Shown here piece after piece: positions 10,573-19,722 of a stretch of 38,578 nucleotides of DNA. The stretch is from contig JAPYON010000010.1 of assembly GCA_029938175.1 (NCBI GenBank), forward strand, positions 1 through 38,578, given 5' to 3'. Position 1 is the stretch's first letter, and the number at the start of each line of letters is the position of its first letter. The translations under genes were made by a program, and so were the position numbers. Source of the stretch: Paracoccaceae bacterium (lineage in GTDB: Bacteria; Pseudomonadota; Alphaproteobacteria; Rhodobacterales; Rhodobacteraceae). The notes beneath the pieces were generated by a model. It had not been told where the DNA came from, searched no databases, and saw nothing but the letters and a program-made list of their open reading frames with translations.

Positions 10573-11420
10573 GTCCCCGACTTCATGCTTTCATCCAGAT
10601 ATATTTCCCGCAATCGCCGTGCAACCAGCCCCGGCTTACCATCGCCCAACGCCTGCCCGTCAACCTCGATTACCGATGTCACAAATGTCGTGGCCGAGGT
10701 CACAAACGCCTCGTCTGCCTCCATCGCTTCGGTCATTGTAAACGGCCGCTCCACAACGTCCATCTGCGCCTCGCGCGCAAACCGAAGCACCGCGCTACGG
10801 GTGATCCCGCTAAGAATATCTTGCGACAAATCCCGTGTGATTATCTTGCCACCTTGGACAATATACGCGTTGTTAGACGTGCCCTCGGTCACAAAGCCAT
10901 CCTCGACCAGCCACGCATCATCAACGCCAGCCGCCTTGGCCGCCATTTTCCCAAGCGAGGGCGCCAGAAGTTGAATCGTCTTGATATCGCGCCGTCCCCA
11001 ACGAATATCCGGGATAGAGATGATTTTTATCCCGGTCGCGGCCGTGGGTGATTCCATAAGATTCATCACCTGCGTGAACATCACCAGACTGGATTTCACA
11101 CCCTCGGGAAACAGAAAACTTCGGTCTGCAGCGCCCCGCGTGACCTGCAAATACACGAGTCCTTCGATCAGGCCATTGGCCCGGATCAGCTCGCGGTGGA
11201 TCGTCTCGATCTCGTCATTCGTCTCAGGGGTGGGCATTTCCAGTTCGGACAGCGACCGCGCCAAGCGCACCATATGTCCGTCGAAATCAATCATCTTTCC
11301 GTTCAGAATCGAGGTTACTTCATATACCCCGTCCGCCATCAGAAATCCGCGATCAAAAATGCTGATCTTCGCATCCGCTTCATCTAGGTATTCCCCGTTC
11401 ACATAAACCGTCCGGCCCAT
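10569..11420 (-). CDS. D-amino acid transaminase (PLP class IV)
   Basis: A 283-residue fold-type IV PLP enzyme, most like D-amino acid aminotransferase, which makes D-glutamate and D-alanine for cell wall precursors. The N-terminal SIFDRGFLMADGVYEV is the class IV signature start. Lys147 in RRDIKTIQ is the PLP lysine, and Glu179 in FVTEGTSNN contacts the cofactor ring. A branched-chain aminotransferase is less likely because of the overall DAAT-like pattern RGFLMADG. The ATG at 11420 has GGGGAAG upstream. The stop overlaps the stop of the converging gene. Confidence 0.88.
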   Translation of the reverse strand: MGRTVYVNGEYLDEADAKISIFDRGFLMADGVYEVTSILNGKMIDFDGHMVRLARSLSELEMPTPETNDEIETIHRELIRANGLIEGLVYLQVTRGAADRSFLFPEGVKSSLVMFTQVMNLMESPTAATGIKIISIPDIRWGRRDIKTIQLLAPSLGKMAAKAAGVDDAWLVEDGFVTEGTSNNAYIVQGGKIITRDLSQDILSGITRSAVLRFAREAQMDVVERPFTMTEAMEADEAFVTSATTFVTSVIEVDGQALGDGKPGLVARRLREIYLDESMKSGT

Positions 11421-11442
11421 AACTTCCCCTGATTTTATTAAA

Positions 11443-11790
11443 TTATTTCGCTATCAAAGCCACAGGCGCATTCGCGTCCTCGGCATAATCTTTCGGCGCA
11501 TCGGTCAGCACCACGGTGTTGCGTTTGAATTCGTAATTCATTACTTCTCCGTCCGGTTCGGAATGGATTACAAGGCATTGCGATAAATGTCGCGCCCCGT
11601 CGAATAAATCTACAAAACCTCGCAAAGGCGGTGCACTTCCTGCCAACATCGAAAACCCGTCTTCCCAGATTTTCAAAACCGAATACTCGGAACTGCCGTC
11701 AAATACCCGCAAGCGATTCTTCTTCATCGCGTCCTGCATCCGTGCTTTTTGCAGGCCCGCCATCACTTCCGGTGAGAAATGCGTTTCCAT
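11443..11790 (-). CDS. Conserved hypothetical protein, 115 residues
   Basis: I do not know a function. The protein is soluble, with a central pattern FDGSSEYSVLKIWEDGF, then LRGFVDLFDGARHLSQCL and NYEFKRNTVVL, which I recall as a conserved small family of Rhodobacteraceae. There is no signal peptide and no membrane helix. I prefer the ATG at 11790 because AGCGGAG precedes it at seven bases; a TTG two codons upstream is also open. It lies 22 bases upstream of the transaminase gene on the same strand and may share its transcript. Confidence 0.72.
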   Translation of the reverse strand: METHFSPEVMAGLQKARMQDAMKKNRLRVFDGSSEYSVLKIWEDGFSMLAGSAPPLRGFVDLFDGARHLSQCLVIHSEPDGEVMNYEFKRNTVVLTDAPKDYAEDANAPVALIAK

Positions 11791-11840
11791 TGCCAACTCC
11801 GCTAGTTACCGACCCATGCTTTGCCATTAACACCGCAACG

Positions 11841-12261
11841 TCAAGTTACAATCGAGAAGTTTTCTAAGTACTTATGCACTTCAGGTCTCGACTTCGAGCT
11901 TCGTTTCTTCGGAACAGAATGCTCTAAAACCGCAGCCAGATCATCGGACCGTAGCGCGTCCACATCAAACTGCGTGCATTTGGGGTAAGGTAAAAAATTG
12001 ACTCGTCCGAGAAAAAGCTAGTGCTAATCACCGTGATTATCGGCACATCCGGGCAGCAGTGCGTCGCATAATCCAAAATCGCGATTGCTCCGCCATCCGG
12101 CAACACCATATCCAGAACCAAGGCATCAAACTCTTCAAACCTAAGCACATCAATTTCGGCCGCCTGTGTAAACGCTTGCACGACATCGACTCCATATCCT
12201 TGCAAAAAAGAGTCCAAAGCTCGCAAATGCTATGGTTATGTTGCACGAATAATATTCGCAT
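11841..12261 (-). pseudogene. Response-regulator receiver domain, broken by two frameshifts
   Basis: Three frames must be joined to read a CheY-like receiver. It starts at an ATG at 12261 with RILFVQHNHS, continues in a second frame with ALDSFLQGYGVDVVQAF and the phospho-acceptor segment FDALVLDMVLPDGG, and then SFFSDESIFYLTPNARS. It ends in a third frame with DVDALRSDDLAAVLEH down to a TGA at 11841. Breaks lie near 12235 and near 11967. The FFSDxSIF and TPNAR words resemble a receiver subfamily of roseobacters. The domain has an intact phospho-acceptor Asp but cannot be translated as one protein. Confidence 0.72.
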
Positions 12262-12460
12262 AATCAGCTCCACCAAGCTCATATTTCCACTAAGAATTAT
12301 GTAAATATCTACCAAATGTATTAATAAATCTTTACCCACAACATACCGATCAAATTCAGATCCTGACTTTTCCGAAACTCCGGATAATTCCATAGTCCTA
12401 GGCTTCACCAAATGTTACCAATCCATTAACGATAAACGTTTTGCAACCGGACGATATGAA

Positions 12461-13378
12461 TTGACCACGCTCACATTACTGCTAATCGCCCTGATTCTGG
12501 ACGCCACATTCGGCGAACCTGATTGGCTTTGGTCCCGGTTCCAGCACCCGGCAACCGTGATGGGTCGCTGCGTTGACTGGCTTGACGTCCGCTTGAACAA
12601 TGGCGAAGGTCGCCGCAATGCTGGCATCCTGACGATCGCGATCCTGATGATCGGCGCAGCAGCCCTTGGTCAGCTCATACGTTCAATACCCGACGCAGGC
12701 ATACTCGAAGCCATCTTCGCCGCCATCCTGCTTGCCCAACGAAGCCTGACTGACCATGTTCTTCAAGTCGCCAATGCCCTGCGATCCTCGTTGCCCGAGG
12801 GCCGCCGTGCCGTGTCAATGATCGTCGGGCGGGATCCCCAACAGCTCGACGAAAGCGCGGTCGCACGCGGGGCCATCGAAAGCGCTGCCGAAAACTTCTC
12901 GGACGGCGTAATCGCCCCCGCGTTCTGGTTCCTGATCTTCGGCCTCCCCGGAATCATAGCCTATAAAATTATCAATACTGCTGACAGCATGATCGGGCAC
13001 CGGAATGAACGGTACGAACAATTCGGCTGGGCCACCGCCCGACTCGATGATCTGGTAAACTGGATTCCCGCTCGTCTGACTGGTGGCCTGATCTGCCTCG
13101 CTCACTGGTCGACCACTGCATGGCGCACGATGCAAACCGATGCAAAGTACCACCGTTCCCCCAACGCTGGCTGGCCCGAAGCCGCCATGGCTGGTGTCTT
13201 GGGTGTCGCGATTTCCGGTCCACGCAGTTACAACGGCACCATGACCGACCTGCCATGGATCAACGGTAAAGGTCGCAAGCCACTTGGCCCGATGGACATC
13301 GAGGATGCAGTGCGCATCTTATGGCGCAGCTGGTTCGCTGCCCTTGCCATCCTCGGCGGGCTTTGGTTCGTATTTTGA
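12461..13378 (+). CDS. cbiB: Adenosylcobinamide-phosphate synthase CbiB/CobD
   Basis: This integral membrane enzyme attaches aminopropanol (or its phosphate) to adenosylcobyric acid in cobalamin synthesis. The 305 residues carry the family marks DATFGEPDWLW near the N-terminus, HPATVMGRCVDWLD, SAAENFSDGVIAP, and NTADSMIGHRNERYEQFGWA with DDLVNWIPARL. Several hydrophobic helices are spread along the protein. The start is a TTG at 12461 with only a weak GGAC upstream; an upstream ATG is in another frame. I see no cobalamin riboswitch in the region upstream, and no other cobalamin gene in the window. Confidence 0.95.
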   Translation: MTTLTLLLIALILDATFGEPDWLWSRFQHPATVMGRCVDWLDVRLNNGEGRRNAGILTIAILMIGAAALGQLIRSIPDAGILEAIFAAILLAQRSLTDHVLQVANALRSSLPEGRRAVSMIVGRDPQQLDESAVARGAIESAAENFSDGVIAPAFWFLIFGLPGIIAYKIINTADSMIGHRNERYEQFGWATARLDDLVNWIPARLTGGLICLAHWSTTAWRTMQTDAKYHRSPNAGWPEAAMAGVLGVAISGPRSYNGTMTDLPWINGKGRKPLGPMDIEDAVRILWRSWFAALAILGGLWFVF

Positions 13379-13379
13379 T

Positions 13380-13739
13380 CTACAGCGCCATGAACTTTAT
13401 CCGGTTTCCGAAGGGATCTTCGCAATAATACCGTTGCGTATTTGGAAACCGGTCATCCCACAACACATCAAAGCCAGCTGTTTCCAGCCAGTCCGTCAAT
13501 GTATCAAGACGTTCCACCCTCAACGCAGGATGTGCCTTTTTGGCAGGCTTGAACTCCGCCCCTACACCAAGGTGAATGCTGACGCCGGCATTGCTGAACC
13601 AGATTCTACCGTTCGCCTTCAAAGACTCAGGCTTCGCGTCCTCGGTCAAACCAAACGCGGCCGAATAAAACACAGCCGCCCGCGCCTCTTGCCCTTTCGG
13701 GATTGCTAACTAGACATGATCAATATGTGAAATACGCAT
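13380..13739 (-). pseudogene. VOC (glyoxalase/bleomycin resistance) family gene with an amber codon at position 10
   Basis: From the ATG at 13739, which has a perfect GGAGGT four bases upstream, the frame reads MRISHIDHV, then TAG at 13710-13712, then LAIPKGQEARAAVFYSAAFG and on without a further stop to 13380. VOC proteins of this kind read HVQLAIP at this place, so TAG stands for CAG, a single C to T change. All the rest, including WFSNAGVSIHLG and YYCEDPFGNRIKF with the metal Glu-type segment, is intact over 119 codons. A GTG at 13673 could give a protein lacking the first strand and first metal ligand (His). It is probably a very young pseudogene. Confidence 0.8.
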
Positions 13740-13860
13740 GCGAACCTCCTGTCGTCACGGTATCGACCAGCGCGACCACTCTCGATCAAAACACGTAACG
13801 TCGTGGTTGCGGCTGTGCTAAAACCCATGCAGACTCCGCTCAAATTCACAGGAGAATACC

Positions 13861-15039
13861 ATGACACACGAAATTGTAATCCTCGACGGCACGCGCACCC
13901 CGACCGGCACTTTCGGTGGCAGCCTTGCGGCCATTCCGCCGTCGGATCTGGCCGCGCAGGTAACGGCCGAAGCAATGAAGCGCAGCGGCATCGACCCTGC
14001 TCAAATCGGTCACGTAGTATTTGGCCACGTTATCAACACTGAACCGCACGACATGTATCTTGCCCGTGTTGCAGCCATCAACGCTGGAATCCCAGATTCC
14101 ACGCCCGCGATGAACGTGAACCGCCTGTGCGGATCCGGTGCCCAAGCCATCGTATCCGCCGCACAATCCCTGATGCTGGGGGACGCCGATTTCGCCATCG
14201 CAGGTGGCGCCGAAAGCATGAGCCGCGCACCCTACATCATTCCACAGGCACGTTGGGGGCAGAAGATGGGCGATTTTTCCGCCACAGACATGCTTCTCGC
14301 CACGCTCAACTGTCCGTTTGGCACGGGCCACATGGGAATTACCGCCGAAAACGTTGCCGCAGAGTACAACATCTCGCGCGAAGCGCAGGATACCTTTGCG
14401 CTTGAATCCCAAGGGCGTGCAGCAGCCGCAATCGAGGCGGGGCGCTTCACGTCCCAAATCATGCCCGTCGAGGTTCGTAAGCGTCGCGACACCGTGATCT
14501 TTGACACGGACGAGCATCCGAAATCCACCAGCGCAGAAGCCCTTGCCGGATTGCGCTCCGCTTTCAAGAAAGACGGCACAGTTACCGCAGGCAACGCATC
14601 CGGTATCAACGACGGTGCCGCCGCAATGGTTCTTGCAACAGCCGATGCTGCCGCCCGTGCTGGCCTGAAACCCAAGGCGCGCATCCTCGGCTATGCCCAT
14701 GCAGGTGTGCGCCCCGAAGTAATGGGCATCGGCCCGATCCCCGCAGTCGAGATGCTGTTGAAACGGATCGGCCTGTCCGCCGATGATTTCGACGTCATCG
14801 AAAGCAACGAGGCTTTCGCAGCCCAAGCCTGCGCAGTAAGCCAAGGCTTGAACCTCGATCCGGCCAAAGTGAACCCGAACGGCGGCGCAATCGCACTTGG
14901 CCATCCGGTCGGCGCAACCGGAGTCATCTTAACGGTGAAGGCCCTCTACGAACTGGAACGTATCGGCAGGTCAAAAGCGTTGATCACCATGTGCATCGGC
15001 GGCGGGCAAGGCATCGCACTGGCGATCGAACGGATGTAA
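13861..15039 (+). CDS. Acetyl-CoA C-acyltransferase (thiolase, BktB/PhaA-like)
   Basis: A 392-residue thiolase that joins or splits acyl-CoA units. All three catalytic residues are present: Cys90 in NRLCGSGAQ, His348 in LGHPVGATG and Cys378 in MCIGGGQG. The length and the N-terminus IVILDGTRTPTGTFGGSL fit biosynthetic or broad-range beta-ketothiolases such as BktB; the exact chain-length choice cannot be read. AGGAGAATACC precedes the ATG. No phaB or other beta-oxidation gene lies next to it, so its pathway here (polyhydroxybutyrate or fatty acid breakdown) remains open. Confidence 0.94.
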   Translation: MTHEIVILDGTRTPTGTFGGSLAAIPPSDLAAQVTAEAMKRSGIDPAQIGHVVFGHVINTEPHDMYLARVAAINAGIPDSTPAMNVNRLCGSGAQAIVSAAQSLMLGDADFAIAGGAESMSRAPYIIPQARWGQKMGDFSATDMLLATLNCPFGTGHMGITAENVAAEYNISREAQDTFALESQGRAAAAIEAGRFTSQIMPVEVRKRRDTVIFDTDEHPKSTSAEALAGLRSAFKKDGTVTAGNASGINDGAAAMVLATADAAARAGLKPKARILGYAHAGVRPEVMGIGPIPAVEMLLKRIGLSADDFDVIESNEAFAAQACAVSQGLNLDPAKVNPNGGAIALGHPVGATGVILTVKALYELERIGRSKALITMCIGGGQGIALAIERM

Positions 15040-15060
15040 CCTGCGAATTAATTTCGCAGG
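15040..15060 (+). terminator. Hairpin after the thiolase gene
   Basis: CCTGCGAA-ttaat-TTCGCAGG is a perfect 8-bp stem starting one base after the thiolase stop codon. There is no T run after it, so it may act as an mRNA-stabilising stem or as a weak terminator. The following 155 bases up to the next gene hold no reading frame that I would support. Confidence 0.5.
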
Positions 15061-15215
15061 GAAAGGTTAAAGAAACGCAAACAAATCCCGGTGCGTGGCA
15101 GACGCGCACCGATACTCAAAAGGTTAACGCAAAACGTACATACGCATTGTGTACGCGTTGTGCACGGGCTGTATGCACGAAAAATACGCTTCAAAGCAGC
15201 CGTGTTAACCATTTT

Positions 15216-15986
15216 TCAGGTGTTCAAAAACCTTGAAGCCGCCGCCTCAAACTCCCGCGGTTTTTCCGCATGCAACCAATGTCCCGCCTCGTCGATAATC
15301 TCGAATTTAGCATTCGGGAAAAGTTCTAAAATCCGCGGATGATGCGCAGCTTGAACATAGTCTGAATTGCCCCCGCTTAACAACAAAACTTCCCCGTCAA
15401 AACTGTCACGGACATCGGGAAATCCGATGATTTCCTCCATCGCACTTCCCAACGCAAGCAGGTTCAATTTCCAACGCGCGCCACCTTCACCGAGCGTTAA
15501 GCTTTGCAACAAAAACGAGCGTAACGACGGATCTTCCACGCGCTCCTTAAGTTGCAAATCAGCGTCACTCCGGCGGTGAACAACACTCAGATCAACTGCT
15601 CGCATTGCTTCTATTTTATCCAGCTGGCTATGTGAGTAGGCCACCGGCGCGATGTCCGCAACCACCAATTTTCCCACCAGTTCCGGCCGCGTCAAAGCCA
15701 GTATCATCGCCGCCTTGCCGCCCATAGAATGGCCCAGAACATCGGCCTGCCCACCCAGCGATTCTATCAATGTCGCAAGGTCACCAGCCATATCGGCATA
15801 GCTGTTCGTTTCCGCCCAAAACGACGCGCCATGGTTCCGCATATCAACCGCAATCACCCGCCGTTGACCAGCAAACCGTTTGGCCAAAACACCCCAGTTT
15901 CGTGCGGTCCCGAACAGTCCGTGCACGATCAAAACTGGCGTGCCAGTATCTTCGCCATAACCCATAAAATTCAACATATCACTCAT
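15216..15986 (-). CDS. Alpha/beta hydrolase, YbfF-type esterase
   Basis: A 256-residue alpha/beta hydrolase. The oxyanion segment VHGLFGTARNWG at 21-32 and DMRNHGAS at 48-55 are typical of the YbfF esterase group. The catalytic Ser87 is in GHSMGG and His236 in AGHWLHAEKP; the acid is likely the Asp of VADIAPVAYS or one near LLLSGGNSDY. The substrate is likely a short acyl ester or acyl-CoA. It starts at the ATG at 15986, 16 bases after the iron alcohol dehydrogenase gene on the same strand, so the two may be one operon. Confidence 0.88.
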   Translation of the reverse strand: MSDMLNFMGYGEDTGTPVLIVHGLFGTARNWGVLAKRFAGQRRVIAVDMRNHGASFWAETNSYADMAGDLATLIESLGGQADVLGHSMGGKAAMILALTRPELVGKLVVADIAPVAYSHSQLDKIEAMRAVDLSVVHRRSDADLQLKERVEDPSLRSFLLQSLTLGEGGARWKLNLLALGSAMEEIIGFPDVRDSFDGEVLLLSGGNSDYVQAAHHPRILELFPNAKFEIIDEAGHWLHAEKPREFEAAASRFLNT

Positions 15987-16001
15987 CGAAATTTCCCATA
16001 T

Positions 16002-17144
16002 TCACCAAGCATAACGATATATGTTCAGCGCATCCTCCTCGCGAACTTCGCGCGGGTTATTAACCAATAATCTTTGCTGAACCATGGCGTCTTTCGCCAT
16101 CTTATTACAGGCCTCTTCGGGTATTCCGACATCCCGTAAACGGCTCGGCAATCCAAGTCGGACGGACAGGTTGCTCAGGCGTTCAATAAACTCGGCGCAG
16201 ACCGCTTGAACTCCTTGTTTTGCATCGATATCGGGAAAAACATGCGGGGCGAGCTTCGCGTATTCTGCTGCACATTTCGGCGCATTAAACCGCATAACTT
16301 GCGCAAGGATCAGTGCATTTGACAAGCCGTGCGGCACGTGAAAAATCCCACCAATCGGATACGCCAATGCATGCACTGCCGCTACCGGAGAGTTTGCAAA
16401 AGCCATCCCTGCCAGCATCGACCCCATCAACATTGCGCCGCGTGCTTCAAGGTCGCCCCCTCGCGCCACTGCTGTCTCGATATTCGCGCCCAATAAGTCC
16501 AGCGCCTGCACGGCCAGCATCCGCGACATCGGGTTGTTGTTGGCGTTACGCGACGTGTAAGCCTCGATCGCATGCACCATGGCATCGACCCCGGTAGCCG
16601 CAGTAATTTCCGGTGGCAAACCGACTATTAGTTCGGGGTCCAGGATGGCCACATCTGGCAGGATCAAAGGCGATGAGACTCCACGTTTCTCCTCCGCCCC
16701 GACGGTAATAATCGCAACTGGAGTCACCTCGGAACCCGTCCCCGAAGTCGTCGGCACCAACATCAAAGGCAAGCGCGGCCCCGTAGCGTTTCCAACACCC
16801 CAAGCCGCCTCCAAATCCTGCCCCGAACCCAGTAACAACGCCACAAGTTTAGCCACATCCATTGACGAGCCACCACCCAGCCCGAGAACCCCTGTTACAA
16901 GTTCTGAATGCCCGAAATCAACTGCGGCCATCAGAGTTTCGAGCGATGGATCGGCCTCAACCGCATCGAAGACCACCAGCCGCGTTCCCAGAGTTTTTTC
17001 TACACTTTCTGTGATCCCAAGCTTCCGCAGACCGTTGTCTGTAACCAACAGTACTCGCGCCCCAAGACGTTCGAATGAAGCCTGCTTCAACGCCCCGTTC
17101 GCAAACTGTATTTCGCTGCTCGTATTAAAAGAAAACGAATGCAT
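16002..17144 (-). CDS. Iron-containing alcohol dehydrogenase
   Basis: A 380-residue group III metal-dependent alcohol dehydrogenase. The NAD-binding loop GLGGGSSMDVAK is at 88-99 and PTTSGTGSEVT at 131-141. The metal ligands Asp187 and His191 are in TGVDAMVHAIEAYTS, and two further His are in HALAYPIGGIFHVPHG. The substrate is not readable; primary alcohols or aldehydes are usual. I chose the ATG at 17144 because AGGAGGG lies seven bases upstream. It precedes the YbfF-type hydrolase gene by 15 bases. Confidence 0.92.
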   Translation of the reverse strand: MHSFSFNTSSEIQFANGALKQASFERLGARVLLVTDNGLRKLGITESVEKTLGTRLVVFDAVEADPSLETLMAAVDFGHSELVTGVLGLGGGSSMDVAKLVALLLGSGQDLEAAWGVGNATGPRLPLMLVPTTSGTGSEVTPVAIITVGAEEKRGVSSPLILPDVAILDPELIVGLPPEITAATGVDAMVHAIEAYTSRNANNNPMSRMLAVQALDLLGANIETAVARGGDLEARGAMLMGSMLAGMAFANSPVAAVHALAYPIGGIFHVPHGLSNALILAQVMRFNAPKCAAEYAKLAPHVFPDIDAKQGVQAVCAEFIERLSNLSVRLGLPSRLRDVGIPEEACNKMAKDAMVQQRLLVNNPREVREEDALNIYRYAW

Positions 17145-17307
17145 AAAACCCTCCTGCCCATTGACTTTCAGAACATCACACCGATTCGTCCTGATCAACC
17201 TAATTCCCCGCCAAGACACTCACAATCACCCGAGTCGCCATAATTCTGCCGCATTTTGCACAATATTTTTCCGCATTGTGTTGATTTCAGGCGATAATTC
17301 TCGATAA

Positions 17308-17814
17308 TTTTCCAAAAATAATAATTCGAATAACGAACACAGCAACGAAAACAGTGAGGATCGTGGGCGGCCTGACGAAAATCGCGGTGCTCAACCTGCT
17401 TCTCTTGGTGCGTTGAACGCGGCACATGCGAATGCGATGGCGCTTGAACATGCGGCCGAGAATTCTCGTGTGGGTATGATCGCAATATATAAGGCTGCAG
17501 TTGTGGCTTCGGCCGAAGCTGACGAAGCCGTTGACGAAGCGCAAGCCGCGCTAGATTTGTTTACGGCAAGTTGCGGCTAAATCGTAACTGCCAAACCCGA
17601 GGACGAGCTTTCATTGGAAGATTGCGCTGAGTTGCTGGCAGATAACTTGACCGATGCCGCTGCCGCAGCGACAGCGACAGCTCTTACGGAACTCGAAGAT
17701 CGAGCTCTGGAATTGACCGCAAATAAAGCAACAGATGAAGAAGTAATTGATGCACTTTGGGACTTGTTGTCTCTAACGGATCTCCTCGATCTCGCACCCG
17801 TTATCGTGGAATAA
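17308..17814 (+). pseudogene. Ala-rich secreted-type protein, broken by a TAA codon and lacking its N-terminus
   Basis: One frame stays meaningful over about 170 codons. It first reads an Asn/Glu/Asp-rich part, then SLGALNAAHANAMALEHAAE, NSRVGMIAIYKAAV and an Ala/Glu/Asp-rich coiled stretch. It then meets TAA at 17578-17580 and goes on in the same frame with AKPEDELSLEDCAELLADNL and an Ala-rich segment to 17814. The LGALNAAHA and NSRVGxIAxY words recall exported proteins of Rhodobacteraceae that start with a signal peptide and a Gly/Asn-rich stretch. Here no start codon or signal peptide precedes the frame, which opens after a TAA at 17305. The family link is from memory. Confidence 0.55.
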
Positions 17815-17920
17815 GATCCGACATCAGCCCGATTATGTCACCGGATCTCCAGCGCCGCTTGCCCTACCCATAAAAACCACATAGACGCGGGGTAACGCAA
17901 TATCAGCCGGAGAACCCCCC

Positions 17921-19189
17921 ATGTCTGACGCAGGTTTCAAACCTAAAAAAGTCGTTCTCGCCTATTCGGGCGGTCTGGATACCTCGATCATCCTGAAATG
18001 GTTGCAGACCGAGTATGGGTGCGAAGTTGTCACCTTCACGGCCGACCTTGGTCAAGGTGAAGAGCTTGAACCAGCCCGCGCCAAAGCCGAATTGTTGGGC
18101 ATCGCACCTAAAAACATCCACATCGAAGATGTTCGCGAAGAATTCGTCCGCGATTTCGTGTTCCCCATGTTCCGCGCAAATGCCGTTTACGAGGGGCTGT
18201 ACTTACTGGGCACCTCCATCGCCCGCCCGCTGATTTCCAAGCGTCTGGTCGAAATTGCTGCTGAATGCGGTGCCGACGCGATCGCGCACGGCGCAACCGG
18301 TAAAGGCAACGACCAAGTACGTTTCGAGCTCAGCGCTTATGCCCTGAACCCCGACATAAAAGTCATCGCCCCTTGGCGTGAGTGGGATTTATCCAGCCGG
18401 ACTAAACTGCTTGAATTTGCTGAACAGAACCAAATTCCGATTGCTAAAGACAAGCGTGGAGAGGCTCCATTCTCGGTCGATGCCAACCTGTTGCACACGT
18501 CGTCTGAGGGGAAAGTACTGGAAGATCCGGCAATCGAGGCACCGTCCTATGTGTATCAACGCACCGTTACCCCCGAGGATGCACCGAACACTCCTGAACA
18601 CATCGAGATCACTTATGAACAGGGTGATCCGGTTGCGCTGAACGGAAATCTTCTGTCACCCGCCGAAATGCTTACTGCATTGAACGAGCTGGGCGGCAAG
18701 CACGGCATTGGTCGTCTTGATCTGGTCGAGGGCCGTTTCGTTGGGATGAAGTCGCGTGGCATCTACGAAACCCCGGGCGGGACAATCATGCTCGAGGCCC
18801 ATCGCGGTATCGAATCAATCACGCTGGATCGCGGTGCAGCGCACCTAAAAGACGAAATCATGCCAAAATACGCCGAGCTGATTTACAACGGTTTCTGGTA
18901 CTCGCCTGAGCGTGAAATGCTGCAAGCCTTGATCGATAACAGCCAGAAGCATGTCACCGGAACTGTGCGCCTGAAACTGTATAAAGGTGTCGTGCAAACG
19001 GTTGGTCGCTGGTCAGATCACTCGCTTTACTCCGAAGAGCATGTAACGTTCGAGGACGACGCAGGCGCATACGATCAAAAAGACGCTGCCGGTTTCATCA
19101 AAATCAATGCTTTGCGTTTAAAGCTGCTGGCCGCGCGAGACAAGCGGGTCAAGCAACCGCGCCTTGCAACGTCGCCAGATAACGGCTAG
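17921..19189 (+). CDS. argG: Argininosuccinate synthase
   Basis: ArgG joins citrulline and aspartate with ATP in arginine synthesis. The PP-loop AYSGGLDTS is at 14-22, and the conserved segments [27 protein letters not shown] and YYxPE-like [11 protein letters not shown] are present. The 422 residues are slightly longer than most members (about 405) through a short C-terminal extension [12 protein letters not shown] and a few N-terminal residues. GGAGAACC lies upstream of the ATG. The gene is alone and intact, next to a decayed gene. Confidence 0.98.
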   Translation: MSDAGFKPKKVVLAYSGGLDTSIILKWLQTEYGCEVVTFTADLGQGEELEPARAKAELLGIAPKNIHIEDVREEFVRDFVFPMFRANAVYEGLYLLGTSIARPLISKRLVEIAAECGADAIAHGATGKGNDQVRFELSAYALNPDIKVIAPWREWDLSSRTKLLEFAEQNQIPIAKDKRGEAPFSVDANLLHTSSEGKVLEDPAIEAPSYVYQRTVTPEDAPNTPEHIEITYEQGDPVALNGNLLSPAEMLTALNELGGKHGIGRLDLVEGRFVGMKSRGIYETPGGTIMLEAHRGIESITLDRGAAHLKDEIMPKYAELIYNGFWYSPEREMLQALIDNSQKHVTGTVRLKLYKGVVQTVGRWSDHSLYSEEHVTFEDDAGAYDQKDAAGFIKINALRLKLLAARDKRVKQPRLATSPDNG

Positions 19190-19260
19190 TATATTGAACA
19201 GGACTTGTGACCTCCGTCTCGGCCCTTTTTGTTTATCCAATTGCCAAAAACAGATTTCAA

Positions 19261-19692
19261 ATGGCGCGTAACAAAAAAGACGCAAAGGTCGTCAAAATAG
19301 TCTTTCGTATCGTTGGCCTTACCATGCTAGTGATCGGTGGCGGGCTAACCTATTTTACCTATGATTTCATGGACGACGCCCTACCCGTACAAGGTCGGGT
19401 GATGTCAGTCGAAGTAAACAGCAGTGATGATGGCCTAACCTATCGCCCTACCATCCGCTTTGTGGATTTTCAGGGTCGCAAGCAAACCGGCATTACTTTC
19501 CGGTCCTCGTCAAACTACGATTTCCGCGTCGGCAGTAACGTTAACATTTTATACGACACACGCGACCCGCAAACGTTGCGCATGGACACATGGATCGCGA
19601 CGTGGGGCATAGGCCTGATAATTTTGCTGGGCTCGATCGTACCATTCTTTATTTCAGGCGTAATTGGCCGTGCAACGTCAAGACCGAAATGA
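19261..19692 (+). CDS. DUF3592 domain membrane protein
   Basis: A 143-residue protein with two membrane helices: VFRIVGLTMLVIGGGLTYFT near the N-terminus and WIATWGIGLIILLGSIVPFF near the end. The loop between them is a small beta domain with the DUF3592 pattern VQGRVMSVEV, DGLTYRPTIRFVDFQG and VNILYDTRDPQ. Its function is unknown. I prefer the ATG at 19261 directly before the basic MARNKKDAK; a GTG at 19207 with AGGA nearby would add 18 residues. It follows argG on the same strand at 71 bases. Confidence 0.78.
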   Translation: MARNKKDAKVVKIVFRIVGLTMLVIGGGLTYFTYDFMDDALPVQGRVMSVEVNSSDDGLTYRPTIRFVDFQGRKQTGITFRSSSNYDFRVGSNVNILYDTRDPQTLRMDTWIATWGIGLIILLGSIVPFFISGVIGRATSRPK

Positions 19693-19722
19693 TCGCGGCA
19701 CGCGCAAAGCCCCGAGGAAGAA

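Noticed and set aside
12262-12460. Cobalamin riboswitch before cbiB
   Set aside because: No B12-box-like sequence or fitting stem order is visible in this AT-rich stretch.
13846-14904. Long open frame (352 codons) opposite the thiolase gene
   Set aside because: It is antisense to a complete thiolase with all catalytic residues, has a Cys/Gly-rich nonsense composition and no ribosome binding site.
15061-15215. Repeated GTACGC/GTGCAC/ATGCAC words before the YbfF-type gene
   Set aside because: The words are short and irregular and form no clear palindrome or operator.
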